Shown here: positions 22,115-31,884 of the stretch, one piece after another
Numbering within the stretch: position 1 is the first letter of the stretch
Layout: each line of letters starts with the position of its first letter
From: Crotalaria pallida
Lineage: Eukaryota; Streptophyta; Magnoliopsida; Fabales; Fabaceae
Assembly: GCA_037953625.1 (NCBI GenBank)
Contig: CM075652.1
Location: 55,049,501-55,113,500, forward strand
Reading direction: 5' to 3'
Length of the DNA stretch: 64,000 bases
Notes under the pieces: generated by a model
Database searches by the model: none
What the model was told of the DNA's origin: nothing
What the model saw: the letters and a program-made list of their open reading frames with translations, nothing else
Position numbers and translations under genes: made by a program

Positions 22115-22845
22115 AACCAGTGTCGGAATTTTAACAAATTTCGACACGAGTATATCGGAATTTATTACATCACAAATTGCAAGTTATTTCCGATTGGAAT
22201 ACGTCGGAAATTTTATGAAAATGCTTACTTCCGATTGGAAAACGTCTCTCTCTGTAAGATTTTTCCGATATATCAAATTCAGAATTTAATTTAATTCCGA
22301 TACACTTGTTTCGGAAATATATTGAATTCTGAATAATATGTTTCGGAATTTGTACTTAACTTATTTATACTTAACAAATTCTGAAAGGCTTCTCTCGGAA
22401 ATTTATACTTAACAAATTTGGAATAACCCTATGAAAACGTCTCTCTCTGTAAGATTTTTCCGATACATTAAATTCAGAATTTAATAAAATTTCGATATAC
22501 TTGTTTCAGAATAATTTGTAATTCTGAAAGGCTTCTCTCGGAAATTTATACTTAACAAATTTGGAATAACCATGAAAACGTCTCTCTCTGTAAGATTTTT
22601 CCGATATATTAAATTCAGAATTTAATTTAATTCCGATATACTTGTTTCGGAAATATATTATATTCTGAAATGCATCTCTCGGAATTTATACTTAATTTAT
22701 ATGAAAAAACCATATGAAAACGTCTCAATTCTAAATCCTTTTTCCGATATACATAATTCAGAAATTACTTAGATTCTGAATTATATATCTCGGAAAATCC
22801 TTTAAATCTGGCATATATTTCTCGGAATCTATCAATTATGTAACA
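22115..22845. repeat. MULE 2 subterminal repeat region (TCGGAA/TTCCGA array)
   Basis: About 19 occurrences of TCGGAA or its complement lie in some 730 bp, interleaved with the TpG forms TTCTGAAT/ATTCAGAA. Longer blocks recur at least three times (GTCTCTCTCTGTAAGATTTT, followed by CCGATA). A sparser version is in MULE 1 at 10,256-10,745. Arrays of short motifs just inside transposon ends commonly bind transposase; that role is inferred here. Confidence 0.7.
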
Positions 22846-23176
22846 ATGCTGCACATTTTTACTGGCCTTATCAGCTTTTGAAATTTTCTTTTTCTTTCTC
22901 TTAGTACTTTTGTAGTACTTCATAAGTGGATTGCAACAAAGTCATTCATTAATAGCTATACATGATGCAAAACTTAATTCATTGATTCAAAAGATTAAGA
23001 ATTCATTAATAGCTATACAAAATCCAACAAGTTCAACCAAGAAGTTCAAAAACCAAGAATTCATTAATAGCTACATCTGAGCCATATACTAACAAGTTCA
23101 AAAACCAACCAACATTGATCCTATACTAAGAAGTTCAGAAGATATTACAAATGCTATTACAAATCCAAATTCCTTC
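22846..23176 (-). other. 3' flank of the MULE 2 gene
   Basis: AT-rich sequence downstream of the gene stop. ATTCATTAATAGCTA recurs three times (near 22,945, 23,005 and 23,060). No coding signal. Confidence 0.5.
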
Positions 23177-24619
23177 TCAATTTCTTCTTCCACGAACACG
23201 CCTCACTTGTCTTCTTCTGGATTGCATACGAGGAACATCTTCATTAATCGATCTGCTGGATAATGCAATGACCTCCTCGTACACTTCATCCGGTAATGAC
23301 GACCTATGTGGTTGGATCAATTCCCCAATTCGCACCAACCTATCCAGATATCGAACCTGTACAAAAATTATAAGTTAGTATCACATATTGTTAAGTATTA
23401 TATTTAAACTAATGTAATCTCAACTTACATTTTGAAGTTCGTGATTCTGGACCCTCACAGATGATCGCAAAAGATAAGGGTGACAATATCGATGTAACCA
23501 ATCAAAATATCGACTCTCTACCTCGCCAGGGAACCTCACAACAACACCTCTGTCTTGTTCTTTAATAATGTGCTCTTCCCAATTAACAAATTCTTCAGAA
23601 ATGATATCGAGTGAAGGGCTCGAAGAAGGTGGTGAACGAGGTATACCTTGCACGTATCCAAATTGTTGAAGGACACGCTCAGGTAGATATGCGACCTTAT
23701 CTTTGCCACATCTGAGCCAACCAGAATAAAAGCTAATTTGTTCAAATGCTCGGTGCTGGCGGTGTTCTGGGTCGTAGGGCTGCCATTTGACTTGCTCAAT
23801 TCGCAGAATCTCAAGATGTTGCCGGTAGTTGCCCTCCAAACTTCCAGCACCTACGCTTTGGTCCCACTTCCACACCCTCGGCATACCCTCTAAATAAGAA
23901 TCCCTTGAAAGGTATATACTTACAATGCCTTGCCATATATCACGCGCCACGTGGTTTGCATATGATCGGATCAAAGTCATGAGTTGTGGATCAAGAATCT
24001 CCTCTTGCTCCTCTTGCTCCTCTTGCTCCTCTTCTTCTTCGGAGCTAGGATCCTCGTCTTCACCATTTCATTCTTCACCACTTCCTTGACCATCTTCATC
24101 ACCTCCTTGCCCTTCTTAACCACTTCCATTATCATCACCATCATCTTCACCTTCTTGACTGGACCTTGACTCAGCAGATGATGCATTCGGGTTTGAAGAA
24201 GCAGCTGTGGCTTGAATGGATGATGGTGGTGGATGTGATTGATGTGATGCGGGCGGTGATGTATGTGATGCCTCCATATCAGTGGGTGGTTGAGGTTGCA
24301 ATTCCAGTGCTTGCGGTTCGGGTTCCGGTTCCCGTGCTTGCTGTTTCGGTGCTTCCATATCAGTGGGTTGAGGTTGCGGGTCCGCTTGAGAAGATGAATG
24401 CACTTGAGGTTGCGGATCAGGTGCCGCTTGTGATGATGAACCAATTTTACTTTGAGCATTCTTTTCCCTCCTGTATGATGCAGTCGGTGGTCGTGTCCCC
24501 TGCCGCAATTGTTCCCCTGATGCTTTAGATTGTTCTTCTTCTGCTGCTGCTGCTGCTCTACGTTGTTGTTCTTCTTCTTCTGCACGCACGGTTTCAGCCG
24601 TACGTTTCGTTCTAGCCAT
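23177..24619 (-). pseudogene. Plant mobile domain (MAIN-like) gene of MULE 2
   Basis: Exon 1 is 24,619-23,429, the intron 23,428-23,357 (GTAAGT...ACAG), and exon 2 23,356-23,177. It starts MARTKRTAETVRAEEEEQQ, has a long P/Q/S/E-rich linker and an acidic run (EEQEEQEEQEE). Then comes a domain with RDIWQGIVSIYLSRD, FYSGWLRCGKDKV, YLPERVLQQFGYVQGIPR and YFDWLHRYCHPYL, typical of the C-terminal part of plant-mobile-domain/MAIN-like proteins. The tail is basic (RVRGRRN). In-frame stops at 24,116-24,118 (TAA) and 24,068-24,070 (TGA) break it in the linker. The domain itself is open from M at 23,980. MAIN-like host proteins act in genome stability and silencing; the transposon version's role is unknown. 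Confidence 0.8.
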
Positions 24620-25342
24620 ATCTGAAATTTCATCAAAATTAACAAAGGTGTAAGTTATAAATAAAAGCTATATTCAATCATTGATAGACTACTTTCTAAA
24701 ACAACAATTTCTAAAACAATCCATGTTATATCTCTTAAACATAAAAATAACAGGGTAAAATTTCTAAAACACCAAAAAATAACAAACAATTTCTAAAACA
24801 ACCCATGTTATATTTCTGATAAACTACTTTCGGAATTTTACTATTTTCCAACACACCCGTGTCGGAAAATTGCAGAAAAACACGATCTTCAGGTACGTCA
24901 ATGGCGTAAAGTAAGAAAAATAAAGAAAAATGAACAAAACCCTAAACCCATGAAATCTAAACCAAACCTAAACAAAACCTAAATCACAACACAAGGCATA
25001 CAACCTGTCCAACCCGAAACACGTTTGAGAAAAAGAAAACCTAAATGAAACAGAGAAGAAGAAGATGAAGAACGAGGATGTCACAGTACCTTCGAATGGC
25101 GACGGGATGGTGGTGGCGGCAGCAAAGTTGAAGACTGGTAAAGGAGGAGGAATGATGAACGCTGCAGGAGGAATTGGGAAGTTGAAGGAACTGGGAAGTT
25201 GAAGGAGGAAGTTGAAGGAGTAGAGTTGAACGTGTGTGGGGTTTGGGGAAATTAGGAGGGAGTATATGGGGAAGGGTAGTTTAGTTATATTTTAAAAAAA
25301 TGGGGTTTGGGGGATAATTTTGGTGTTTGGGGACTAATTGCC
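24620..25342 (-). promoter_or_regulatory. MULE 2 gene leader, 5'-UTR intron and right terminal arm
   Basis: The minus-strand leader has an intron from 25,089 (GAAG|GTACTG) to 24,622 (TTTCAG|AT), ending 2 bases before the ATG. The pattern is the same as in MULE 1. From about 25,090 to 25,342 lies the terminal arm that ends in the inverted repeat. The intron contains TTTCGGAAT and GTGTCGGAA motifs (24,828-24,875). No clear TATA box. Confidence 0.5.
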
Positions 25343-25455
25343 ATGGGGTTTTGCTTGGGGTGGAAGAATGTGAAAAGGTGGCTGGGGTATGGGGTTTGTT
25401 TCCTTCTTTTTTTTTGAATGGAGAAGGGTATAATGGACATTTCGCAATTAAAATG

Positions 25456-25495
25456 GGGTTTGGTGGATAATTATGGGGTTTGGGGACTAATTGCC
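25456..25495 (-). repeat. MULE 1 right terminal inverted repeat
   Basis: Ends GGGGACTAATTGCC and is followed by ATTACTAAT, the intact 9 bp target copy, then the segmental duplication. Confidence 0.85.
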
Positions 25496-25607
25496 ATTAC
25501 TAATTAGCATTGGAAATTAGGGCCCAGGGCATTGGTTTAGAAACTTAAATGGTTATATAAAATTGAAAATAGTTGTGTTTATTACATCGATAAATACTTA
25601 TTCCTTT

Positions 25608-25795
25608 GACTAGGTGGTGTCTGGGCTTCACATTTTTTTGTGACCCAACTAATCCACCACGGATCAACGAATTGTGCAAGTCTTTGACTCAATGATATGA
25701 ATCCTCCCGAAGAATTGTTGGCTCACTGGGACTCGAGCCTTTGACCCTGAAGTCCCTAAGCGCCCAACCAATTTCTACTTGGGTTTATCCTACTC
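25608..25795 (-). mobile_element. tRNA-derived SINE-like repeat (copy A)
   Basis: The minus strand has a pol III B-box-like CAAAGGCTCGAGTCCC. Related copies lie at about 38,238-38,410 (the duplicated counterpart) and 30,868-31,025. Ends and target duplication were not resolved. Confidence 0.45.
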
Positions 25796-25799
25796 AATT

Positions 25800-26716
25800 C
25801 TAAAACTCAGCTTTCAATTAGATATAAAATACATTAGCTAAGCATGATATGATAAGCATAAAATAGCATTATACCACTTAACAAAAACTTCAAGCTTGAG
25901 TGAGAAAAAAAAACTGATTGTACATTGATGTCAGATGGATGGACTGATGAAAAGAGTAAAACTCTTACGAATTTTCTTGTTAATAGTCTTAGTAGACCTT
26001 GTTTAAAATCTAGCATGCACCCATAGGTGGAGAGATTTTATCAACTTCGAACTTGCATTTACATTTACAAATAACATCAAACTCAGTATATCGTCTTACT
26101 AATTATGTTATTCTTTCCATCCCCTGCTCAAGAATAGAAATGTATCCTATACATATACATATTAGGTACCAATACAAATTGGATACGCATAAAAATATAT
26201 GGGATACAAACCAATTTTAATATAATTTATTTTTTGTCATTTTGGTACACGGATTTGGTACTTGGGCATTATTCCTCCACAATATATTATTCCAAAATTA
26301 TGTCATTTAGGATGAGAATTTAGATTTTTTCCTTTTCCCATTCTATTCACACATGATACCAAATCTTCAAGTCACATAATCAACCTATCATCCTCACATC
26401 CTAGTTTCATTTATCAACCTCTCATCCCAAGACACGCATTTTCTATCAGTGTCGATGCCGGTCCCTGTACCCGTACCTCAGATATTTGGAAAATGCTGAA
26501 TCCCGTACCCATATCCATACCGAGTACCGTACCCTTATACATGCACATAGGTCTGCCCAAGCCGAGGGTACGAGAGAAAACATAATAGAAAGTAAATTAT
26601 TTTGAGGAAGATATAATACACATTGAACTTCTGAAATCCCAAGAAAACATGGAGTTCTGGGAAGAATTCTACTTTACAGCTGACTTTAACTGACAACCAC
26701 TATCTCAGGAAAAAAA
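25800..26716. other. Intergenic DNA of copy A, 3' of the VPS2 fragment
   Basis: No gene is seen. The stretch is shared with copy B (38,410-39,345). About 26,445-26,560 has GTACCCGTACC-type motifs related to the element at 48.9-49.7 kb. Confidence 0.6.
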
Positions 26717-27706
26717 TTAAGGGTTTCTAAGAGCCGCCAAACACTCCTCAAGGTCATCGACTCCCGAGCTGCAATGGCAACAAATTTCCAAGGTCAAACA
26801 AACTCACAAAGAAAGCAAGCAGCTATAGATGTTCGTAACATTTTAGCAAAACAGAGGCGTGAATTCGGAAATTCAAATACATAAAGAGACCTAGCAAAGA
26901 AAAGAAATTCAAGTATTTCTTTCTCTTAACTTCCTGAAAGACAATGGATGGGAGAAAACCAGTAATGATTAAAAAATGTTAGATGGTAGATACCGGCTAA
27001 CATTTTCAGTCTTCTTTGTCGCGATTTTAAGTTACACAAAGAATTCACGATCTTATGACAAAGGATGGAGGGCAACAAGTGAGAAAATGTTATATGGTAA
27101 TACCTGCTGACATATTCAGCATTCTTTGTTTTGATTCTGCCTTTGGGAGCTGCTGATAACTGCCAGAGTTCAAATAAATAAATTAGCTTGAGCACAAAGC
27201 ATCAAGAAAAATGGTAGGGGTAAAAAGCTACATAACAACTAAATTCTACCTGTGAGACAACATCCACGCCAATCTCATCGAGCACCTACCAAAAGGGAAG
27301 TGAGTGAAACTGTCATCAGTCACTATCCAAATTTCAAAAACCTTGTTGTTGCCTCCAAATAATCAAATCTTGAACTTCTTCCCATCTAAACTTGTTACTC
27401 TTGTTGTGAATCCAAAATCATTCATCTAAACCTTAGTAATTTAAGCTACAAGACATCCAAGATTTTAAAAATAGTTTAAATTCTTGAGAAGGAAACGTGA
27501 CAACATATCGGTCCTCCCCTTCTATTGAATTTTAATTTTAGAGGCTATGAGAGAACCCCTCCCCAAGCTTTTCCCTGCTTAGTCACCTAATTATCCCCAT
27601 TAGATTTTGGATTGGCCTTGGAAAAAGCTAAGATTTGAATTTGGACCTACAATTCCATGTTCAGTTTATCCTTATGGACTGGAGAACAAGTTTTTGCATC
27701 ATTCCT

Positions 27707-28460
27707 CTGATTAAACTGTTTCACAGGAGATTAATTAGCTACATCAAACATGTAACTGAGGCCTTTGATAGTTCCAATAAATCAAGTTAAAATCCTTGCC
27801 AATATCGCAGACTAAAAGTTCTGTTAAATAAAATGCAATTAGAGAAGATAATTAGTACCTGGTTTGTCAGCTCTTCAGTCTCGTCTTCAGCTTCATCATT
27901 ATCTAAGGCATCATCTATGGCATCTGACATCATTTCAGTCTGCACGTTAAAGGAAGAACAATGAAGTCCTTAAGCTGCGATACACAATCAATGATTCTCC
28001 ACTCATGTCCACTTTTGAATTTAATAAAATGAGTTAATAGTCACATAGGTCCCCGAAAGATACCTGTGGAATCAGTTAGGTCCCTGATTAAACTGTTTCA
28101 CAGGAGATTAATTAGCTACATCAAACATGTAACTGAGGCCTTTGATAGTTCCAATAAATCAAGTTAAAATCCTTGCCAATATCGCAGACTAAAAGTTCTG
28201 TAAAATAAAATGCAATTAGAGAAGATAATTAGTACCTGGTTTGTCAGCTCTTCAGTCTCGTCTTCAGCTTCATCATTATCTAAGGCATCATCTATGGCAT
28301 CTGACATCATTTCAGTCTGCACGTTAAAGGAAGAACAATGAAGTCCTTAAGCTGCGATACACAATCAATGATTCTCCACTCATGTCCACTTTTGAATTTA
28401 ATAAAATGAGTTAATAGTCACATAGGTCCCCGAAAGATACATGTGGAATCAGTTAGGTCC
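27707..28460. repeat. 377 bp tandem duplication carrying VPS2 exon 8
   Basis: 27,707-28,083 and 28,084-28,460 are nearly identical (for example one T/A change near 27,824/28,201). The left unit ends inside the start of the MITE that is complete only in the right unit. CTGA is shared at both breakpoints. The duplication therefore happened after the MITE insertion. Confidence 0.93.
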
Positions 28461-28854
28461 CTGAAAGATTTGTGGGATCTCTTAAACCCCTCAAAGATCA
28501 TTTTGGCGTCACATTAGTCCCCCCCTTTCAATTTCGTTAGGATGGACCTGACGGAATTCTACGTGGCATGTTAAATGCTTTGTCGGCCCCAATGCGATGT
28601 TGGAATGTTAAGAAGGTGCCACGTTTGGGCCAACAAAGCATTTAATGTGTCACATAGGATTCCGTTAAGTTTCTCATGAGGGGACTAATGTGATGCCAAA
28701 TTGATCTTTGGGGGATTTAAGAGATTCCACAAATCTTTCAAGGACCTAACTGATTCCAAAATGATCTTTGGGGGGTTTAAGAGATTCCACTAATCTTTCA
28801 GGAACCTAACTGATTCCACAGGTATCTTTCGGGGACCTATGTGACTATTAACTC
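28408..28854. mobile_element. Mutator-type MITE (447 bp)
   Basis: The ends GAGTTAATAGTCACATAGGT and their reverse complement form inverted repeats of about 90 bp (CCCCGAAAGATAC, GGAATCAGTTAGGTCC). The 9 bp target duplication TAATAAAAT is exact (28,399-28,407; 28,855-28,863). Copy B at about 40,859-40,867 has the single empty site. Located in intron 7 of the VPS2 fragment. Confidence 0.93.
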
Positions 28855-29228
28855 TAATAAAATCAAACATCATCTTTACAGTCATAGCCATTTGCTGCAA
28901 AAAAGAACTTTCTAATTTAGCCCGAGGGTGCATTTTATTATCTAAAAGAAAAATGGGCAGAAACTAGTTTATGAACTTCAGTGTCAATTTCTTGTCGCAT
29001 TCAGAGAGCCAGGAAAAAAAAAGCTATTATCATTTCTGCCTTCCTGATACAGTATTTTGCCTGCTAGCAAAAGAAAAATCGAAGTATTTCTGACCATTGG
29101 TAGAAAATTCAAAATAACACAATCCTGATAATAACCCTTAGATATGAACTTTATCCTTACCCCTCAACTTGCACATGCGACTCCATTTATAACCATAGTT
29201 AAAATGCATAAGAGCACCAGATAACATA

Positions 29229-29620
29229 TTGTATTTAATTTATTTAGAATTTAAGTATGTTTATGTGAGGGTATTTGTTTTTAACTAAATTTGTTTTGCC
29301 TCTGGTGAATTTGTTTGTGAATTTCGTGAATTGTTTAATGATATATCAAGTGTTTGACACGTAAAAATAAGGAATTTTTTTGTTTGTTCAGAAAAAAAAT
29401 ACGCATAAATTTATAATTTTTTATATAAAATATAATGGGTATCCGTGAACCCGTTTGGGTACCCGCGGACCCGCTTGATAGCGGGTACCCGTGTAAATCC
29501 GGGACAGGTCCGGGTCTGGATATTCATGAACGGGGCAGGTCATTACTCGGACCCACCCGAATCCATTGCCATCCCTGGGCATGGAGCCAAATGAATAGTT
29601 TTGCCTCCATATTAATTATA
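29229..29620. other. AT-rich DNA with a hAT-like terminus
   Basis: No gene. 29,430-29,578 is rich in GGGTACCCG/CGGACCC motifs and ends CCATTGCCATCCCTG. The reverse complement of that end, CAGGGATGGCAATGG, resembles common plant hAT non-autonomous ends. The partner end was not found, so the element is probably truncated at the duplication breakpoint. Confidence 0.35.
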
Positions 29621-30093
29621 AGCTTGATTATGTCACAAGTTCCTGAAGTTTTGGTTACTTTTGCCATATACCATTGTTCTTATTTTTTCAATGTTTGACT
29701 CCCCGAAGTTACTTCTGGTTTTGTCATATACCCCTACTACAAATTCTAGCCAATTTTGCTGACATGTAACATCGGAATCCTGGTCAGAAGTAGGAGGTTA
29801 GGCACGTGGTGCCCCGTGGGCGAATATCCTTTTTTTATTTAAATTAAAAACCAAAAAAACTTAATATTTTTTTATATTTTTAGTTAACTAAAAACGGGAA
29901 AAAAGAATTGAAGAAAGAGGTCGTTTTCACCCATGTGACATCACGCGGTATCACATGACCAACCTAAAATTGACCAGAATTGATAGTAGGGGTATATGAC
30001 AAACCCAGAAGTAACTTCGGAGAGTCAGACATAAAAAAAAAAGTATCTGACAAAAGTATCTCAAACTTCAGGAACTTGCGATATAATTAAGCC
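29621..30093. mobile_element. Mutator-type MITE (473 bp)
   Basis: Left end AGCTTGATTATGTCACAAGT; the right end in reverse complement is GGCTTAATTATATCGCAAGT. The inverted arms continue (TCCTGAAGTTT..., CATATACCCCTAC). The 9 bp flanks TTAATTATA at 29,612-29,620 and 30,094-30,102 are identical. Confidence 0.9.
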
Positions 30094-30102
30094 TTAATTA
30101 TA

Positions 30103-30561
30103 CTATCGAATGTGGTTTTGAGTGGCTAACATGACAACAAGACCACTTTAGGGTACTTAAAGAGGTGCGGAATTGAAACAATATACGCAAACACATTCCG
30201 GTTGCCTACACACAATAGATTACAGAGAAAGTCTTGCGAAATTTCACGAATTTTCAATTTTTCATGCATATAGCAAACCTTGCATTATGATACTTGTATG
30301 CAATTGGATAAAAAAGGTAGGGATCTCATGTTTCTTAAAGGTAAATAGCGAATTGTTATTGATTGATTTGGATTTTGAGATATATAAGAGGATCTTAGGA
30401 TACTTGTTAAAGTTCTTACTAATGAATAAAAAGAAAAAGAAAAATCATAAGTTTCCATTTCTTCTTCTTTCAAAAATATAAAAAGCTACCTTTTCCAATA
30501 ATTTTTATTTTATTTAGCTTATTAAAAAAATTGTTAGCATTTGCATATAAAAAAAAGAGTA
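30103..30561. other. Intergenic DNA, divergent repeat of 31,030-31,260
   Basis: About 30,105-30,310 (GTGGTTTTGAGTGGC, GTCTTGCGAAATTTCA, GCATATAGCAAACC) is a diverged copy of about 30,820-31,200. The latter is interrupted by the SINE-like unit. No gene. Confidence 0.5.
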
Positions 30562-30735
30562 ATGATTGGGAGACCTACATTGAGAGACCTACTCATAAAC
30601 TTACATATAGAATTTTGAAATTTGTTATTTTTTAAGTTAAAAAAATAAAATAAAAGAACTTAAATGACAAATGTCACAATCTTGTGTGTAAGCTTATATG
30701 CAAACCTCTTAACGTAGGTCTCTAAATCATTTTCT
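30562..30735. mobile_element. Short MITE
   Basis: The inverted ends AATGATTGGGAGACCTAC and AATGATTTAGAGACCTAC (reverse complement) bound about 175 bp of AT-rich DNA. A related copy lies at about 47,890-48,375 and is split by a solo LTR. Confidence 0.6.
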
Positions 30736-30867
30736 AAAAAAAATAATTGATTTTATTCTGATGTGTCAATGATCATGGGCTTATCATTGACATGTCCATC
30801 ATGTGCAATGATGCTATCAAAAGTGGTTTTGAGTGGCAAACAACATGACCAGTTTATTTTTTTCAAA

Positions 30868-31025
30868 ACAAGTGGTGTTTGAGCTTCACATTTTTTGTGG
30901 TTCAACTAATCCATCTCGGATCCGCGAACTGTGCGAGTCTTTGACTCAACGGTATGGATCCTCCCCAGGAATTGTTACCTCACTGGGATTCAAACCTTTA
31001 ACCCTGAAATTCACTTGGGTTACAA
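30868..31025 (-). mobile_element. SINE-like repeat, third copy
   Basis: Same family as 25,608-25,795. The minus strand has AAAGGTTTGAATCCCAGTG, close to a B-box. Confidence 0.4.
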
Positions 31026-31029
31026 AATG

Positions 31030-31884
31030 ACTAGTTTAGGTTACATGTGGCGTGGAATAGACACGACATATACAAACATAACTTCATATTTTAGTTGCTG
31101 ACATACAATATATTACAAACAGAAGATATCTTGCGAAATTTCATGCATATAACAAACCATCTTGCGAAATTTTATGCATATAACAAACCCTGTATGATGC
31201 TTATGTAGAAGTGGAAAAGAAAGTAGGGATCATCTGTTTCTCATAAGTAAATGGCAAAATAGTAAAAAGGACATGCCACGGCTATGGATTGATAATTGAA
31301 CGTCTAGGTACGATAAATAGACAAGATGACTTCTAGATCAAAAATAAAATAGTGAGTAGCTTACTCAACAATAAAAGATCATAAACCTATAATATCGTAT
31401 ATGAAATTATTCAACTTCAAAACTTTGAGAGTGTTCATTGTTACTTTCTTTTTGCCATTACAAAACTAAGCGATGTCCGGATTTCTTGGATTACTGTTTT
31501 ATTGCATCTTGGACTCTTGGAACTGGTGAGTTTGGTGAGTATGTCCGCTCTTCTTGATGTATGTGTTCCAAAACTATTCTTTGGACTTGTGCCATTAGTT
31601 ATTTCATCTTATCAAGATATTTTTGCAACATGGGCTCCTTCACCTGAAACTCTCTAGTAGCTCTCTTTTCTATTCACTTCAGTCACTCCCTGCTTCATTT
31701 CCTTTCAATTTATCAGACTCTTCTTCATGCCCTGCTTTATATTCTTTCACTTCAGCCACTCCTTGCTTCATACCCTTGCATTGACCACTTCCTTTTTAAC
31801 TTCAGTCACTTCTTGCTTCACACTTTGTACATCTATTTTTTCATCTTGCTGCGATGTAACACTAATCAACGCCCATACCTCCTA
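31030..31884. other. Intergenic DNA with degenerate repeats
   Basis: No intact ORF. CTTCAGTCACTCCCTGCTTCAT-like units (shown over 20 bases apart as CTTCAGTCACT and TTGCTTCA) recur three times in 31,677-31,830. Read on the minus strand they give a charged VKQEVTEVK-like stretch, perhaps the relic of a transposon coiled coil. Confidence 0.3.

Larger units (their letters stand above)
10969..25342 (-). mobile_element. MULE 2: Mutator-like element with a plant-mobile-domain gene, inserted in MULE 1
   Basis: The ends GGCAATTAGTCCCCAAACACC... (left, 20 bp shared) and their reverse complement at the right define the element. The flanking 9-mers ATGGGGTTT (10,960-10,968 and 25,343-25,351) are identical, a clean Mutator-type target duplication. 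Both copies lie in the right terminal arm of MULE 1, and joining them rebuilds a continuous arm like that of MULE 2 itself. Without the copia insertion the element is about 3.6 kb. It carries one gene on the minus strand and no transposase, so it is non-autonomous and related to MULE 1. Confidence 0.88.
223..25495 (+). mobile_element. MULE 1: Mutator-like element carrying a plant-mobile-domain gene remnant, with nested insertions
   Basis: The left end GGCAATTAGTCTCCGAACCC and the right end (reverse complement GGCAATTAGTCCCCAAACCC) are terminal inverted repeats of about 40 bp. The right flank reads ATTACTAAT. The left flank reads ATTAAT, which is the same 9-mer minus 3 bp; a 9 bp target duplication is the Mutator hallmark. 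Removing the gypsy element and MULE 2 leaves about 2.07 kb, so this is a short non-autonomous element. It contains one gene (858-9,985, interrupted) and no transposase. MULE 2 is inserted about 150 bp from its right end. Confidence 0.8.
26717..28894 (-). pseudogene. Truncated VPS2.2/2.3-like ESCRT-III gene copy
   Basis: Contains counterparts of exons 7-11 of the complete gene at 39,346-42,788. Exon 7 remnant 28,880-28,894 keeps 15 of 72 nt (QMAMT). Exon 8 is present twice (28,236-28,316 and 27,859-27,939). Exon 9 is 27,250-27,285, exon 10 27,104-27,159, and exon 11 26,717-26,768. Exons 1-6 are missing. Splice sites look usable and all phases still match, with no stop. The last exon reads SSGVDDLEECLAALRNP, where the complete gene has R in place of C in the MIM1-like tail that binds the VPS4 ATPase. 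No promoter is visible, so I call it a pseudogene. Confidence 0.85.
25496..29228. repeat. Segmental duplication copy A, right part
   Basis: Aligns with 38,120-41,285 in the same orientation. It includes a SINE-like unit, the 3' half of the VPS2-type gene and intergenic DNA. Differences are an extra 447 bp MITE, a 377 bp tandem duplication, a 57 bp exon deletion and the absence of about 225 bp present in copy B near 39,967-40,190. Homology stops at about 29,228, inside what is an intron of the complete gene. Copy A therefore never had, or has lost, exons 1-6. Confidence 0.9.

Noticed and set aside
23536..23850. Minus-strand ORF of 104 codons
   Set aside because: Alternate frame of the plant-mobile-domain exon.
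23977..24645. Minus-strand ORF of 222 codons rich in H, N, K and R, and a plus-strand ORF at 24,166-24,528
   Set aside because: Out-of-frame readings of the P/Q/E-rich linker of the MULE 2 gene.
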